Positions 17,031 to 25,541 of a stretch of DNA of 64,000 nucleotides are shown piece by piece. The first letter of the stretch is position 1; every line of letters begins with the position of its first letter. Made by a program: the position numbers and the translations under genes. This stretch comes from Micromonospora inositola (lineage in GTDB: Bacteria; Actinomycetota; Actinomycetes; Mycobacteriales; Micromonosporaceae), in NCBI RefSeq assembly GCF_900090285.1, contig NZ_LT607754.1:4614001-4678000 (forward strand), in the 5' to 3' direction. The notes under the pieces are model-generated. The model had not been told where the DNA came from. It searched no databases and worked only from the letters and a program-made list of their open reading frames with translations.

Positions 17031-18142
17031 CGCGGCGGCACCACCGTCGTCGTGACGACCTTCGTCTTGACGGCGTGCTCGGCCGGGACCGATCGGACGA
17101 TGACCGCGCCGGAGGCGACCACCACGCCGTCACCCAGGACGACGTTCGGCTCGATGAAGATGCCGGTGCCGAGCCGCACCCGGTCGCCCACCGTCACCTT
17201 GCCGGACGAGACGCACGACGGGCCGGTGGCGTTGTCGGAGCCGATTCGACTGTGGTGGTCGAACGAGTTGTAGGCGGAGAGGAAGTTGTTGTCTCCCATC
17301 CGGACGCCGGTGGCGAGATGCGAGAAGGCGCAAATGATGTTCCCGTGCCCGAGGACCACGTCGGTGGCGATCTTGGCGGTGGGGTCGATGGCGTTCGCCA
17401 ACGGGATGCCGGCCTCCGCGCACTTCTCGCGGAAGCGGCGCCGGGTCTCCACCGACGTTCCGATCGCGATGATCGCGGCGTCGTACGCACCCTCGTCGAA
17501 GAGCGCGGCCAGCCGGTCCGTTCCGCCGACGATCGGCACGCCGTGCACGTCGCCACCCCACCGCTGCGGGTCGTCGTCCACGATGGCGACGGCCCGTTGC
17601 GTCGCGGAACCGGCCAGGATGTCGATCACCTGAGTGGCTCCCAGCGCCCCGCCGATGAGCAGGATGCGCTGGACGCCGGGCTGGGCCGTCAGCGGCGCCG
17701 GGAGGGCGTCTTGGTCGACCCTGGTCTCGCGGAAGGCCGCCTCCACGTCCTTGACGGTGATCAGCCGTCCGAGCTGGAGGGTCGACAGGTCGACGCCGAG
17801 CTCCTCGCCCCGTCGCACGGCCTTGGCGCTCGCTCGTACGGGTGCCGGCGTCTCAGCCTCAGCCGCCGCCCGCGTCTCGCGCTCCCGCACGTACTCGGTG
17901 AGGTCGGCCGACGTCTCGAAGAGCATGGCGATCGGCTCGGAAAGGGGGACCTCCTGGAGTCGCTCGGCCAGGTGCAGGACGATGCCGGCCTCGGGAGCGA
18001 CGACCTCGAGCACCGCCTTGCTGGTCTCGATTTCGGCGAGCAGGGTGTCCGCTTCCACCTTGGCTCCGTCGTCGACGAACCATGCCACGAGCACGCCGTG
18101 CTCGCTGTTGACATCGCTGGTCGGTACGATTACCGGCTTCAC
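17015..18142 (-). CDS. Lipoyl domain / subunit-binding-like segment fused to NeuD/PglD-type sugar acyltransferase
   Basis: A 375-residue fusion. Residues 2-78 are an E2-type lipoyl domain (VPTSD start, LAEIETSKAVLEVVAPEAG), with K42 at the lipoylation position. Residues about 103-139 (ASAKAVRRGEELGVDL, GRLITVKDVEAAF) resemble a peripheral subunit-binding domain. From about residue 158 it is a NeuD/PglD acyltransferase: Rossmann-like ILLIGGALGATQVID, AIIAIGT, then left-handed beta-helix hexapeptides with YNSFDHHSRIG, matching the catalytic His region of PglD, and IFIEPNVVLGDGVVV. No 2-oxo-acid dehydrogenase E2 catalytic domain is present. The GTG at 18142 has AAGGAGAG. It lies 25 bp after E1-beta in the same operon. 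Known parts are the domain functions. The inferred part is that acyl groups made by E1 are passed on the lipoyl arm to an amino sugar. Confidence 0.85.
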   Translation of the reverse strand: MKPVIVPTSDVNSEHGVLVAWFVDDGAKVEADTLLAEIETSKAVLEVVAPEAGIVLHLAERLQEVPLSEPIAMLFETSADLTEYVRERETRAAAEAETPAPVRASAKAVRRGEELGVDLSTLQLGRLITVKDVEAAFRETRVDQDALPAPLTAQPGVQRILLIGGALGATQVIDILAGSATQRAVAIVDDDPQRWGGDVHGVPIVGGTDRLAALFDEGAYDAAIIAIGTSVETRRRFREKCAEAGIPLANAIDPTAKIATDVVLGHGNIICAFSHLATGVRMGDNNFLSAYNSFDHHSRIGSDNATGPSCVSSGKVTVGDRVRLGTGIFIEPNVVLGDGVVVASGAVIVRSVPAEHAVKTKVVTTTVVPPRRPGR

Positions 18143-18167
18143 GCTCTCTCCTTCACGGACCTTCGGC

Positions 18168-19178
18168 TCAGGCGGCCGCAGCGCGCAGAGCCGCCTCGAT
18201 CTGCCCCTCGCCGACCAGGATCCGGCTCTCCTTGGTCCTGGATGACGGGATAACGGTGGGCTCGCTGGCCACGACGTCAACGGGGGAACGCAGCTCCCGG
18301 AACAGCCGGCGTGAAATTGTGGCGGCCGCCTCGGTGCCCCACGACCAACCGCCGCTGCCCTCTTCCACGGTGACGAGCCGTCCGGTGACGCCGACGGAGC
18401 GCTCGACCGGTGCCCAGTCCATCGGGGCGAGCTGAGCCGGCACCAACAGCTCGACGAAGATCTCCTCCTCGACGGCGAGCCGTTCGACCACCTTCGCGGC
18501 GAGCATGGCCTGGTATCCGTAGGCCAGGACGGTCACCGCACACTCCTCACGGGGCACGGCGGAGAGGCACACTGTCGGCAGCATGCCAGGGCTGGCGTCC
18601 TGCGCCGCGAGCAGGTCTCCCGACCGGCCGTTCTCGGGCACGGTCAGGTGCTGTGGGTAGAGCAGCTTGTGCTCGACGTAGAGGACCGGGCTGTCCTGGG
18701 CGAGGAGCTCCTCGAAGACCGCCCGGGGATCGTGAACCAGCGACGCGGCGACCACCCGCAGATGTGGCACGCCGAGGAAGTGCTTTTCCAGGCTCTGGCT
18801 GTGCGTCGGACCGTATCCGCGGTGGCCGCCGGAGGGGGCGCGCACGATGACCGGGCAGGTCGCCTGGCCGGCGTACATCGCCTGGTACTTGGCGATGTGG
18901 TTGACGACCTGATCGAAGACGAGGGTGAGGAAGTCACCGAACATGATCTCGGCGATTGGCCGATACCCGGCCAGAGCGAGTCCCGCGGAGATTCCGGCGA
19001 TGGCTCCCTCGCTGATCGGCATGGTGCGGACCCGGTCGGGGAAGGCGGTGGAGAGCCCTCGGGTCACCTTGAACGCTCCGCCGTACGGGTCAGCGATGTC
19101 CTCGCCGAGCACGAGCACCCGGGGGTCAGCGGTGAGGCAGGTGCGTAGCGTCTCATTCAGCTCCTTGGCGAAGATCAC
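18168..19178 (-). CDS. 2-oxo-acid dehydrogenase E1 component, beta subunit (transketolase-like)
   Basis: A 336-residue protein of normal length for E1-beta of pyruvate, acetoin or branched-chain 2-oxo-acid dehydrogenases. It has VLGEDIADPYGGAFKVTRGL, PISEGAIAGISAGLALAGYRP, EIMFGDFLTLVFDQ and RAPSGGHRGYGPTHSQSLE, which form the thiamine-diphosphate site and the alpha/beta interface. With E1-alpha it decarboxylates a 2-oxo acid and reductively acylates a lipoyl group. Its ATG overlaps the E1-alpha stop by 4 bp. The usual downstream E2 is replaced by the lipoyl-NeuD fusion, and no E3 gene is nearby. The substrate (pyruvate, branched or other) cannot be read from sequence. Confidence 0.88.
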   Translation of the reverse strand: MIFAKELNETLRTCLTADPRVLVLGEDIADPYGGAFKVTRGLSTAFPDRVRTMPISEGAIAGISAGLALAGYRPIAEIMFGDFLTLVFDQVVNHIAKYQAMYAGQATCPVIVRAPSGGHRGYGPTHSQSLEKHFLGVPHLRVVAASLVHDPRAVFEELLAQDSPVLYVEHKLLYPQHLTVPENGRSGDLLAAQDASPGMLPTVCLSAVPREECAVTVLAYGYQAMLAAKVVERLAVEEEIFVELLVPAQLAPMDWAPVERSVGVTGRLVTVEEGSGGWSWGTEAAATISRRLFRELRSPVDVVASEPTVIPSSRTKESRILVGEGQIEAALRAAAA

Positions 19179-20179
19179 GGCAGTGCCCTCGCCGTCTCGA
19201 CCACCTGCGCCAGCGCGGCCTCCACGTCGCCGTCGATGATCCGTCGCTCGTCATTGCTCAGCCGGCGGCCGTGGACCAGCAACGGCTCGACGGCCCATCG
19301 GGCCGCGATCTCCTCGGCGGGGCGTTCGTCGTCGCTCTTGGAGTGATGACACAGCCGGTACGTGTGGATCAGCAGGACCCGGGGACCAGCTCCGCCGCGT
19401 ACCGCATCGACTTCCGCCCCGGCGGCCTCGCGTAGCTCCATCACGTCGGTGCTGTCGACTTCACGTACCGGGATGCCGAAGGCCTCGAACCTGCCCGGCA
19501 TGCTGCCCGCCAGGTTGGCCCCGATCGGCGTGCTCTGCGCCCACCGGTTGTCCTCGCAGACCACCAGGAGCGGCAGTCGCCAGAGCGCCGCGATGTTCAA
19601 CGTCTCGTAGAGCAGCCCCTCGCCCAGGGTTCCGTCGCCGATGAACACGACGCTCACCCGGCGCGCGCCGTCCAGCTGGCCGGCGAGGGCGATCCCGGCG
19701 GCGGCCGGCACGATGCCGCCTTGGACGCCGTTGGACTTGAATCCGGGGGCGCAGATGTGCTGGCTACCGCCGATGCCCCGACAGACACCGGCTTCCTTGC
19801 CCATGATTTCGGCGAGCAGCCCCAGGGCGTCGCCGGTGCGGGCGAGGTAGTGACCGTGGCACCGATGGTTGCTGAACACGTGGTCCTCATCGGCCAGGTG
19901 CTCCATCACCGCGACTGCGTCGGCCTCCTGACCGATACACGCGTGCGTTGTGCCATTCAGCACGCCCTCCTCAAAGAGCGAGAGCAGTGTTTCCTCGAAA
20001 CGGCGGATGAAGCGCATGCGCCGGTAGAGCCGGCGCTCGTCGGATTCGCCGGGCAATCCGGTGAGCCGTTCGTCGGTGGGCGCCGGGACGTACCGGGAGG
20101 CGGTGTGATCAGCACCAGCCGCCGGCCAGAGACCAGGCTCGGCCAGGTCCACGCCGCGCCATGTGGTTGCCGTCGACAC
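19175..20179 (-). CDS. 2-oxo-acid dehydrogenase E1 component, alpha subunit (ThDP-dependent)
   Basis: A 334-residue E1-alpha. FSNHRCHGHYLARTGD precedes the ThDP site, which is FIGDGTLGEGLLYETLNIAA with DN 11 residues later (GDG...N motif). GGSQHICAP and a HHSKSDD loop near the C-terminus match the phosphorylation-loop region of the family. The start at GTG 20179 follows GAAAGGCAG. An in-frame ATG 48 bp upstream exists but lacks a ribosome site. It is first of a three-gene operon (E1-alpha, E1-beta, lipoyl-NeuD) that is divergent from a DegT aminotransferase, suggesting joint control with amino-sugar formation. Confidence 0.88.
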   Translation of the reverse strand: MSTATTWRGVDLAEPGLWPAAGADHTASRYVPAPTDERLTGLPGESDERRLYRRMRFIRRFEETLLSLFEEGVLNGTTHACIGQEADAVAVMEHLADEDHVFSNHRCHGHYLARTGDALGLLAEIMGKEAGVCRGIGGSQHICAPGFKSNGVQGGIVPAAAGIALAGQLDGARRVSVVFIGDGTLGEGLLYETLNIAALWRLPLLVVCEDNRWAQSTPIGANLAGSMPGRFEAFGIPVREVDSTDVMELREAAGAEVDAVRGGAGPRVLLIHTYRLCHHSKSDDERPAEEIAARWAVEPLLVHGRRLSNDERRIIDGDVEAALAQVVETARALP

Positions 20180-20633
20180 TGTCTGCCTTTCTTTCCAGCA
20201 CTGCACGCACGGTGCCATGGTCCTCAATGACCCGGCCTGCCGCGGTCACGTTACCGGGCATCGTCCTTCGGAAAGGAGAAACCTTCATCCATCCCGCGTC
20301 GACGTGGATCGTGGGAAACCGACTGAATGGACGGGTCCCCGTGGCCGTGCGGCGGCTCCGCCGCGTTGCCGTCGCTGGCACACTAGCCCAGTCAGTACGG
20401 CGTGGGGCGTGACGAGAACAGTTCTGCCGGATACCCGTCACAGTCCTTTCGTCAAATACCCACCTTGGTACCTTTGCGTGCCAGGTTGGGTGCCGACACC
20501 ACCGCGCGCACCGATCGCCGCCCGGACCGATCGTTCGCCGATCGACGCTCTTGGCTGTCCGGCCGCCGTTGCATGCGGCCCGGTCGCTGATTGACCCTGC
20601 TCGCCGCAATCGCGGCAGATGGAGTAGCGCCAC
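20180..20633. promoter_or_regulatory. 454-bp divergent intergenic region between E1-alpha and DegT aminotransferase genes
   Basis: No convincing gene is seen. It must hold promoters for both operons. Three copies of CCGATCG occur at 20511-20517, 20527-20533 and 20538-20544 about 100 bp before the aminotransferase start, a possible regulator-binding cluster. An AAAGGAGAAACC tract at 20271-20282 looks like a ribosome site but leads to no open frame. Confidence 0.35.
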
Positions 20634-21749
20634 ATGATTCCACTCGTCGACCTGCGGGCCGCTCATGCCGAAGTGGCCGAGGATGTCAGCACCGGGTTCA
20701 AGCGGGTCATCGAGAACACCGCGTTCGTCGGAGGCGAGGAGGTCGCGGCGTTCGAGCGGGAGTTCGCTGCGTTCTCCGGCGTCCAGCACTGCGTCGGTGT
20801 CGCCAACGGCACGGACGCGGTCGAGCTCGCGCTGCGCGCGGCCGGGGTGGGGCCCGGCCACGAGGTGGTGCTCCCGGCCAACACGTTCGTCGCGACCGCC
20901 GAGGCCGTAGCCCGGATCGGCGCGCGGGTCGTCCTCGTCGACATGGATCCGGCCACCTACCTCATCGACGTCGACGCCGCCCTGGCCGCCGTCGGCCCTG
21001 CCACGCGAGCGGTGGTTCCCGTCCACCTCTATGGGCAGCTTGCCCCGGTGGAGCGGCTACGCGCCGGCCTCGCCGGCCGCGGTCTCGCGATCGTCGAGGA
21101 CGCCGCGCAGTGCCAGGGCGCCACCCGCAACGGTGTCGGCGCCGGCACCGGCGGCGTCGCCGCCACCAGTTTCTACCCGGGCAAGAACCTGGGGGCGTAC
21201 GGCGATGCCGGGGCCGTGCTGACGGACGACCCCGGCCTCGCCATGGCGGTACGCACGCTGGGTAGCCACGGTGGTCTGGTGAAGTACGTCCACGAACTGA
21301 TCGGGGTCAACAGCCGGCTCGACGGGTTGCAGGCGGTGGTGCTGCGGGCCAAGCTGACCCGCCTGGCCGCGTGGAACGACGCCCGCCGCGCCGCTGCCGC
21401 CCGCTACGACGAACTGCTGGCGCCACTTGAGGTGACCCGTCCGGTCGTGCTGGCCGGCAACGAGCACGTGTGGCACCTCTACGTGGTGCGGATCCCCGGT
21501 GGCGCCGGTCGCCGGGACGACGTGCTGCGGCGGCTGAACGAGGCCGGCGTCGGCGCCGGCATCCACTACCCCTTTCCCATACATCTGACGCCGGCGTTCG
21601 CGGACCTCCCGTACCGCCCGGGCAGCTTCCCGCACGCCGAGCGGGCCGCCACGGAGATCCTGTCACTGCCGCTGTTCCCGCAGATCACGGCCGACCAGCA
21701 GGCAACCGTCGCGCGCGTGCTCGCGGCCGCGCTGCGGTCAGCGGCGTAG
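20634..21749 (+). CDS. DegT/DnrJ/EryC1/StrS family PLP-dependent sugar aminotransferase
   Basis: A 371-residue fold-type I aminotransferase that transfers an amino group from glutamate to a keto-sugar nucleotide. It begins MIPLVDLRAAHAEV. It has VANGTDAVELALRA, VVLPANTFVATAEA, IVEDAAQCQGA with the cofactor-binding Asp, and the Schiff-base Lys in SFYPGKNLGAYGDAGA. GIHYPFPIHL near the C-terminus closes the active site. The K-N-L-G-A-Y-G-D motif is typical of enzymes aminating 3-keto or 4-keto 6-deoxy hexoses (FdtB/DesV-like). It is divergent from the E1/lipoyl-NeuD operon and 16 bp upstream of an MFS gene. It could supply the amine that the NeuD domain acylates. Confidence 0.88.
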   Translation: MIPLVDLRAAHAEVAEDVSTGFKRVIENTAFVGGEEVAAFEREFAAFSGVQHCVGVANGTDAVELALRAAGVGPGHEVVLPANTFVATAEAVARIGARVVLVDMDPATYLIDVDAALAAVGPATRAVVPVHLYGQLAPVERLRAGLAGRGLAIVEDAAQCQGATRNGVGAGTGGVAATSFYPGKNLGAYGDAGAVLTDDPGLAMAVRTLGSHGGLVKYVHELIGVNSRLDGLQAVVLRAKLTRLAAWNDARRAAAARYDELLAPLEVTRPVVLAGNEHVWHLYVVRIPGGAGRRDDVLRRLNEAGVGAGIHYPFPIHLTPAFADLPYRPGSFPHAERAATEILSLPLFPQITADQQATVARVLAAALRSAA

Positions 21750-21765
21750 CTCGACGAAGGCAGCG

Positions 21766-23097
21766 ATGTACGTATCGGTCCGGGGCCGCCCCGGCGCGGA
21801 TCCGGCCGTCGAGCCCGGCAGCGGACTGCCACGGGTCGGCGCGACGGTGGTGCTGCTCGGCATCGTCAGCCTGCTGACCGACGTCTCCTCGGAGATGGTC
21901 GCCGCGGTGCTGCCGGTGTATCTCACCGCCGAGCTCGGGCTCGGTCTGCTGGCGTACGGCGTTGTCGACGGGCTCTACCAGGGCGCCAGCGCTCTGGTGA
22001 GGATCTTCGGGGGGTATCTGGGCGACCGGTCCAACCGGCCGAAGTGGGTCGCCGCCGCCGGTTATTCCCTCTCGGCGGCGAGCCGGCTGGCCATGCTGCC
22101 CGCGCACGGGTTCGCCGCTGTCACCGCGGTGGTGACAGCGGACCGGCTGGGCAAGGGACTGCGGACGGCGCCACGGGACGCGCTCATCGCGGATGCGTCG
22201 GATCCGCGCACGCTGGGCCGCTCATTCGGGGCCCATCGGACCTTGGACACCATCGGCGCCGCGGCCGGCCCGCTGGTGGCGTTCTCGCTGCTGTGGTTCG
22301 TGCCCGGAGGCTATTCGGCGGTCTTCGTCGCGTCGTTCGCCTTCGCCGTGCTGGGCGTCGCCGTCATGGTCCTCTTCGTGCCGGACCGGCGCAGCAGGGC
22401 GACCGGGGGCTTGCCGGTCCGGCGGGTGCTCCGGGAACTGGCCGGTCCGGGGCTCCGGCGTCCGCTGGTCGCCGCCGGCGTGCTGGGGCTGTTCACGATC
22501 GGCGATGGATTTGTCTACCTGTCGTTGCAGGATCGCGACCAGTTCGCCGCGAGCTATTTCCCGCTGCTGTTCGTGGGCACCAACGTCGCCTACCTCACCT
22601 TTGCGATTCCGCTGGGGCGTCTCGCCGATCGGGTCGGGCGGTCGCGCGTCTTCGTCGGCGGCCACCTCGCGCTGCTCGTCGCCTATCTGGTCGCCGCGGC
22701 CCCGGTGGGCGGCCTGGGGGCGACCGTCGTGGCCCTGGTCCTCCTGGGTACGTTCTACGCCGCGACCGACGGGGTGCTCGCCGCGCTGGTCAGCCGCAGA
22801 GTGGCCAGCGACGCGCGGGGGAGCGGTATCGCCGCAGCCCAGACCGTCGTCGTGATCGCGCGGTTCGCCGGTGCGCTCGCCTTCGGCAGCCTGTGGCAGA
22901 TCCTTGGCCGCCAGGCGGCCCTCTGTCTGCTGGCCGGCCTGCTGCTGGCGGGAGTGGTGATGGCCGGGCGGCTGCTGTCCGGTCGGGACCGCCCCGGGTC
23001 CGTGGGCACCACGGCAACCGGTGCCGACACGCCCGGTGTCGCGGAGGTGCCCGGCGTCGGCGCGGCGGCCGGCGAGGCGGGGGAGAACCAGCGATGA
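21766..23097 (+). CDS. MFS transporter
   Basis: A 443-residue protein with about 12 membrane helices. The loop between helices 2 and 3 has the MFS signature GYLGDRSNRPKWVAAAGY, and a second copy appears as LADRVGRSRVFVGGHLAL in the second half. RLGKGLRTAPRDALIAD after helix 4 is typical of a drug/efflux branch. Substrate is unknown; its place between an aminotransferase and a secreted propeller suggests export from this locus. It has 16 bp to the upstream gene, and its stop overlaps the next start (ATGA). Confidence 0.8.
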   Translation: MYVSVRGRPGADPAVEPGSGLPRVGATVVLLGIVSLLTDVSSEMVAAVLPVYLTAELGLGLLAYGVVDGLYQGASALVRIFGGYLGDRSNRPKWVAAAGYSLSAASRLAMLPAHGFAAVTAVVTADRLGKGLRTAPRDALIADASDPRTLGRSFGAHRTLDTIGAAAGPLVAFSLLWFVPGGYSAVFVASFAFAVLGVAVMVLFVPDRRSRATGGLPVRRVLRELAGPGLRRPLVAAGVLGLFTIGDGFVYLSLQDRDQFAASYFPLLFVGTNVAYLTFAIPLGRLADRVGRSRVFVGGHLALLVAYLVAAAPVGGLGATVVALVLLGTFYAATDGVLAALVSRRVASDARGSGIAAAQTVVVIARFAGALAFGSLWQILGRQAALCLLAGLLLAGVVMAGRLLSGRDRPGSVGTTATGADTPGVAEVPGVGAAAGEAGENQR

Positions 23098-24110
23098 GCG
23101 GCCGCGCGCGGGTCTGGACGTTGGCCGCCATCGTCCTGGTCGCCCTGCTCGGAACGGTCGGCTACATCTACTCCGTTCGCCGGGAGCAGACGCAGGCGGT
23201 GGCAGCGGCGCCGCCGATGCCCACGCGTCCGGACCTCGCGGCGGTGACGAGCGTGCCCCATGTCGTCTTCCGCAGCACCGCAGCCGGCGGCGACTACGGC
23301 CGGGTGGCGGTCGTCCCGCTCAGCGAGCCGGCCGGGCCCCGGGCGTTCACCCCGATCGCCTGCGACCGGGTCTACGCACGGCGGAGCGAGGCGGTGTGCC
23401 TGCATGCCAAGCCCGGCATGGTCACGACGTACCGCGCCCAGGTCCTCGGTCCGGACTGGAGTGTCACCCGCGAGCTGCCCCTCTCCGGCGTGCCGAGCCG
23501 TACCCGGCTGTCGCGCGACGGGTCGCTCGTGGCGACGACGACCTTCGTCGCGGGACACAGCTACACGACGCCCGGCCGGTTCTCCACCGAGACCCTCGTG
23601 ACCAGGCTTGCCGACGGGCATTCCACCAACGTCGAGCCCTTCCAGTTGATCGTCGGCGGCGAGCGCGTGACAAGCGCGGACCGCAATCTCTGGGGTGTCA
23701 CGTTCGCCGACGGGGACAGCTTCTATGCGACGGCGGCGTCGGGCGGCAGGACCTGGCTCGTGCGGGGCAGCCTTGGCGGGCAGCGCCTCGTCGCGCTTCG
23801 GGACGACGCGGAGTGCCCCTCCCTCTCGCCGGACGGCACCCGGATCGCCTTCAAGACCCGGGCCGGCCAGGCGCCGGGGCACTGGCGGATCGCGGTGTAC
23901 GACATCGCCACCGGCAAGGCGACGATCCTGGCCGAGCAACGCAGCGTCGACGACCAGATCGAGTGGCTCGACGACAGCCGGGTGATCTACGGCCTGCCGC
24001 GCGGCGGGGAGGGCCCGTCGACGAGTGACCTCTGGACGGCGCGCGCGGACGGCGGCGGCGACGCTGAACTGTTCATCCGCGATGCCTGGTCGCCGGCGGT
24101 CGTACGGTAG
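23094..24110 (+). CDS. Membrane-anchored TolB-like beta-propeller protein
   Basis: A 338-residue protein with one N-terminal membrane segment (about residues 7-25, VWTLAAIVLVALLGTVGYI), the rest outside. The extracytoplasmic part shows WD40/TolB-like strands: SRTRLSRDGSLVATTTFV, CPSLSPDGTRIAFKTRAG and HWRIAVYDIATGKATIL. It has no enzymatic motif. It is translationally coupled to the MFS gene (ATGA overlap) and its 3' end overlaps the convergent acyltransferase by 38 bp. It is probably a cell-surface scaffold or sensor. No function can be assigned. Confidence 0.65.
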   Translation: MSGRARVWTLAAIVLVALLGTVGYIYSVRREQTQAVAAAPPMPTRPDLAAVTSVPHVVFRSTAAGGDYGRVAVVPLSEPAGPRAFTPIACDRVYARRSEAVCLHAKPGMVTTYRAQVLGPDWSVTRELPLSGVPSRTRLSRDGSLVATTTFVAGHSYTTPGRFSTETLVTRLADGHSTNVEPFQLIVGGERVTSADRNLWGVTFADGDSFYATAASGGRTWLVRGSLGGQRLVALRDDAECPSLSPDGTRIAFKTRAGQAPGHWRIAVYDIATGKATILAEQRSVDDQIEWLDDSRVIYGLPRGGEGPSTSDLWTARADGGGDAELFIRDAWSPAVVR

Positions 24111-25365
24111 CCGCCTCATCCGCCCCGACGGCGGCGGGCACCTTCTCGGCGTCGGGCTTCGGCGCTCGTCGGTCGGTTGCCGGCCGTGGGACGCTCGCCG
24201 TCGCCTCACCCCGCCGCGGGGACCAGGCCTTCAGCGACATCGCCGGCCGTTCCACGACATGCCACGACGGAACTGCCAGCGCGAGGGTGGCGATGGCGCA
24301 GACCGCGATGTAGGGAACCAGGCCGAGCCGCGGCACGCCCAGCAGAGCCAGGAGTTGCTGGACCGGGAAGGCGTAGATGTAGAAGCCGTAGGAATAGTCG
24401 TGCCGGCGCCCGATCCGGCGCGACCAGCGTGGCAACCGTACCGCCAGCCACAGGACGAGGTAGGCGAAGGCCGGATAGCCCAGCACCGCGAAGGCCCCGA
24501 GCTGCGTGGTGGCGACCACGACGGCGGCGGCGACGACGGCGAGACCGTCGTTGAGGACGATCCTCTCTCGGTAGAGCTGGCACGCGGCGCCCAGGAGGAA
24601 GACGTAGGTCAGGTAGACGAGTGAGTAGGTGTCCAGCCCGTCGACGCCGAAAACCGGACCGTGCACGCCCTGCGGCCCCGGGACCTCCGGTGCCCGGAGG
24701 AGGTCGTGCACCATGACTCCCGCACCGGCCAGCACAAGCATCGCCACCAGCCACCTGGCCCGGCGCAGAACACCGATGGCCGCCAACCCGGCGACAAGCA
24801 GATAGCAGAGTACTTCATAGATGAGGCTCCAGAGCGAGCCGTTGAAGACCGATGTGCCGGTGCGCTGCCCGTACGGGGTGTCCAGCAGCAGGCCAGAGAT
24901 TCCGTACTGCCAGATCGCGACGAACGAGTTGCTGAGGATGTACTGGAAAGGCCCGTCGGAGTCGGAGAAGAGGCCGTGGAGACTGCCGCGCTCCGAAAGG
25001 GACACGATCGGCGCGAAGACGAAGGCCGTCACCACAAGGCACACCCACAGGCCCGGCAGGATCCGTAGGCCGCGGTGCCACAGGTATCGAAGGACCGGAA
25101 CCCGGGCCCCGCTGCGGGTGATCAGAAAGCCGGAGATGACGAAGAAGCCCAGGATTCCGATGTCGCCCAGCCCAGTCTGGCCGTTCGTGAGCCCGCCGCC
25201 CGGGTCGTCCTGGCCGAAGCCGATCGGCAAAGAATGGGACACGAGTACGGCAAAGGCGAACATCAGCCGGAGAAGACCGAAGCTGTTGTCCGCCGAAGAG
25301 AAGGCAGCGGCGATGGTCTGCCTCGCTCGGACTCCGGCCAGCACTTCGAAAGTCAACCACGACAC
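24073..25365 (-). CDS. Acyltransferase family 3 (OafA-like) membrane protein
   Basis: A 430-residue integral membrane protein with about ten helices. It has the family N-terminal motif NSFGLLRLMFAFAVLVSHSL, in which His is the putative catalytic residue, then GFFVISGFLIT and RGLRILPGLW with the conserved Arg. It shows PxxW-type SWHVVERPAM at the end of the membrane domain, then a charged cytoplasmic tail. Such enzymes O-acetylate or O-acylate extracellular or lipid-linked sugars. The last 38 bp overlap the convergent propeller gene. Upstream (25366-25541) is a divergent promoter region shared with the asparagine-synthetase-like gene. Confidence 0.85.
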   Translation of the reverse strand: MSWLTFEVLAGVRARQTIAAAFSSADNSFGLLRLMFAFAVLVSHSLPIGFGQDDPGGGLTNGQTGLGDIGILGFFVISGFLITRSGARVPVLRYLWHRGLRILPGLWVCLVVTAFVFAPIVSLSERGSLHGLFSDSDGPFQYILSNSFVAIWQYGISGLLLDTPYGQRTGTSVFNGSLWSLIYEVLCYLLVAGLAAIGVLRRARWLVAMLVLAGAGVMVHDLLRAPEVPGPQGVHGPVFGVDGLDTYSLVYLTYVFLLGAACQLYRERIVLNDGLAVVAAAVVVATTQLGAFAVLGYPAFAYLVLWLAVRLPRWSRRIGRRHDYSYGFYIYAFPVQQLLALLGVPRLGLVPYIAVCAIATLALAVPSWHVVERPAMSLKAWSPRRGEATASVPRPATDRRAPKPDAEKVPAAVGADEAATVRPPATRHRG

Positions 25366-25541
25366 GGGCGGAAGGTCGGTAGTTTGCTCAGTCGGGAAGT
25401 CGACATCGACGCGCCGGAGATGTGTCAGGGCATTTCGCCTTTGCCGTATACGGACTGTTTTCCTTGGTGGCCGGCGATGATTACGCTGGCCGCCATGTCT
25501 GCCCAGGTTGAGGCTGCCACACTGCCCATGGTGCTGCCGAG

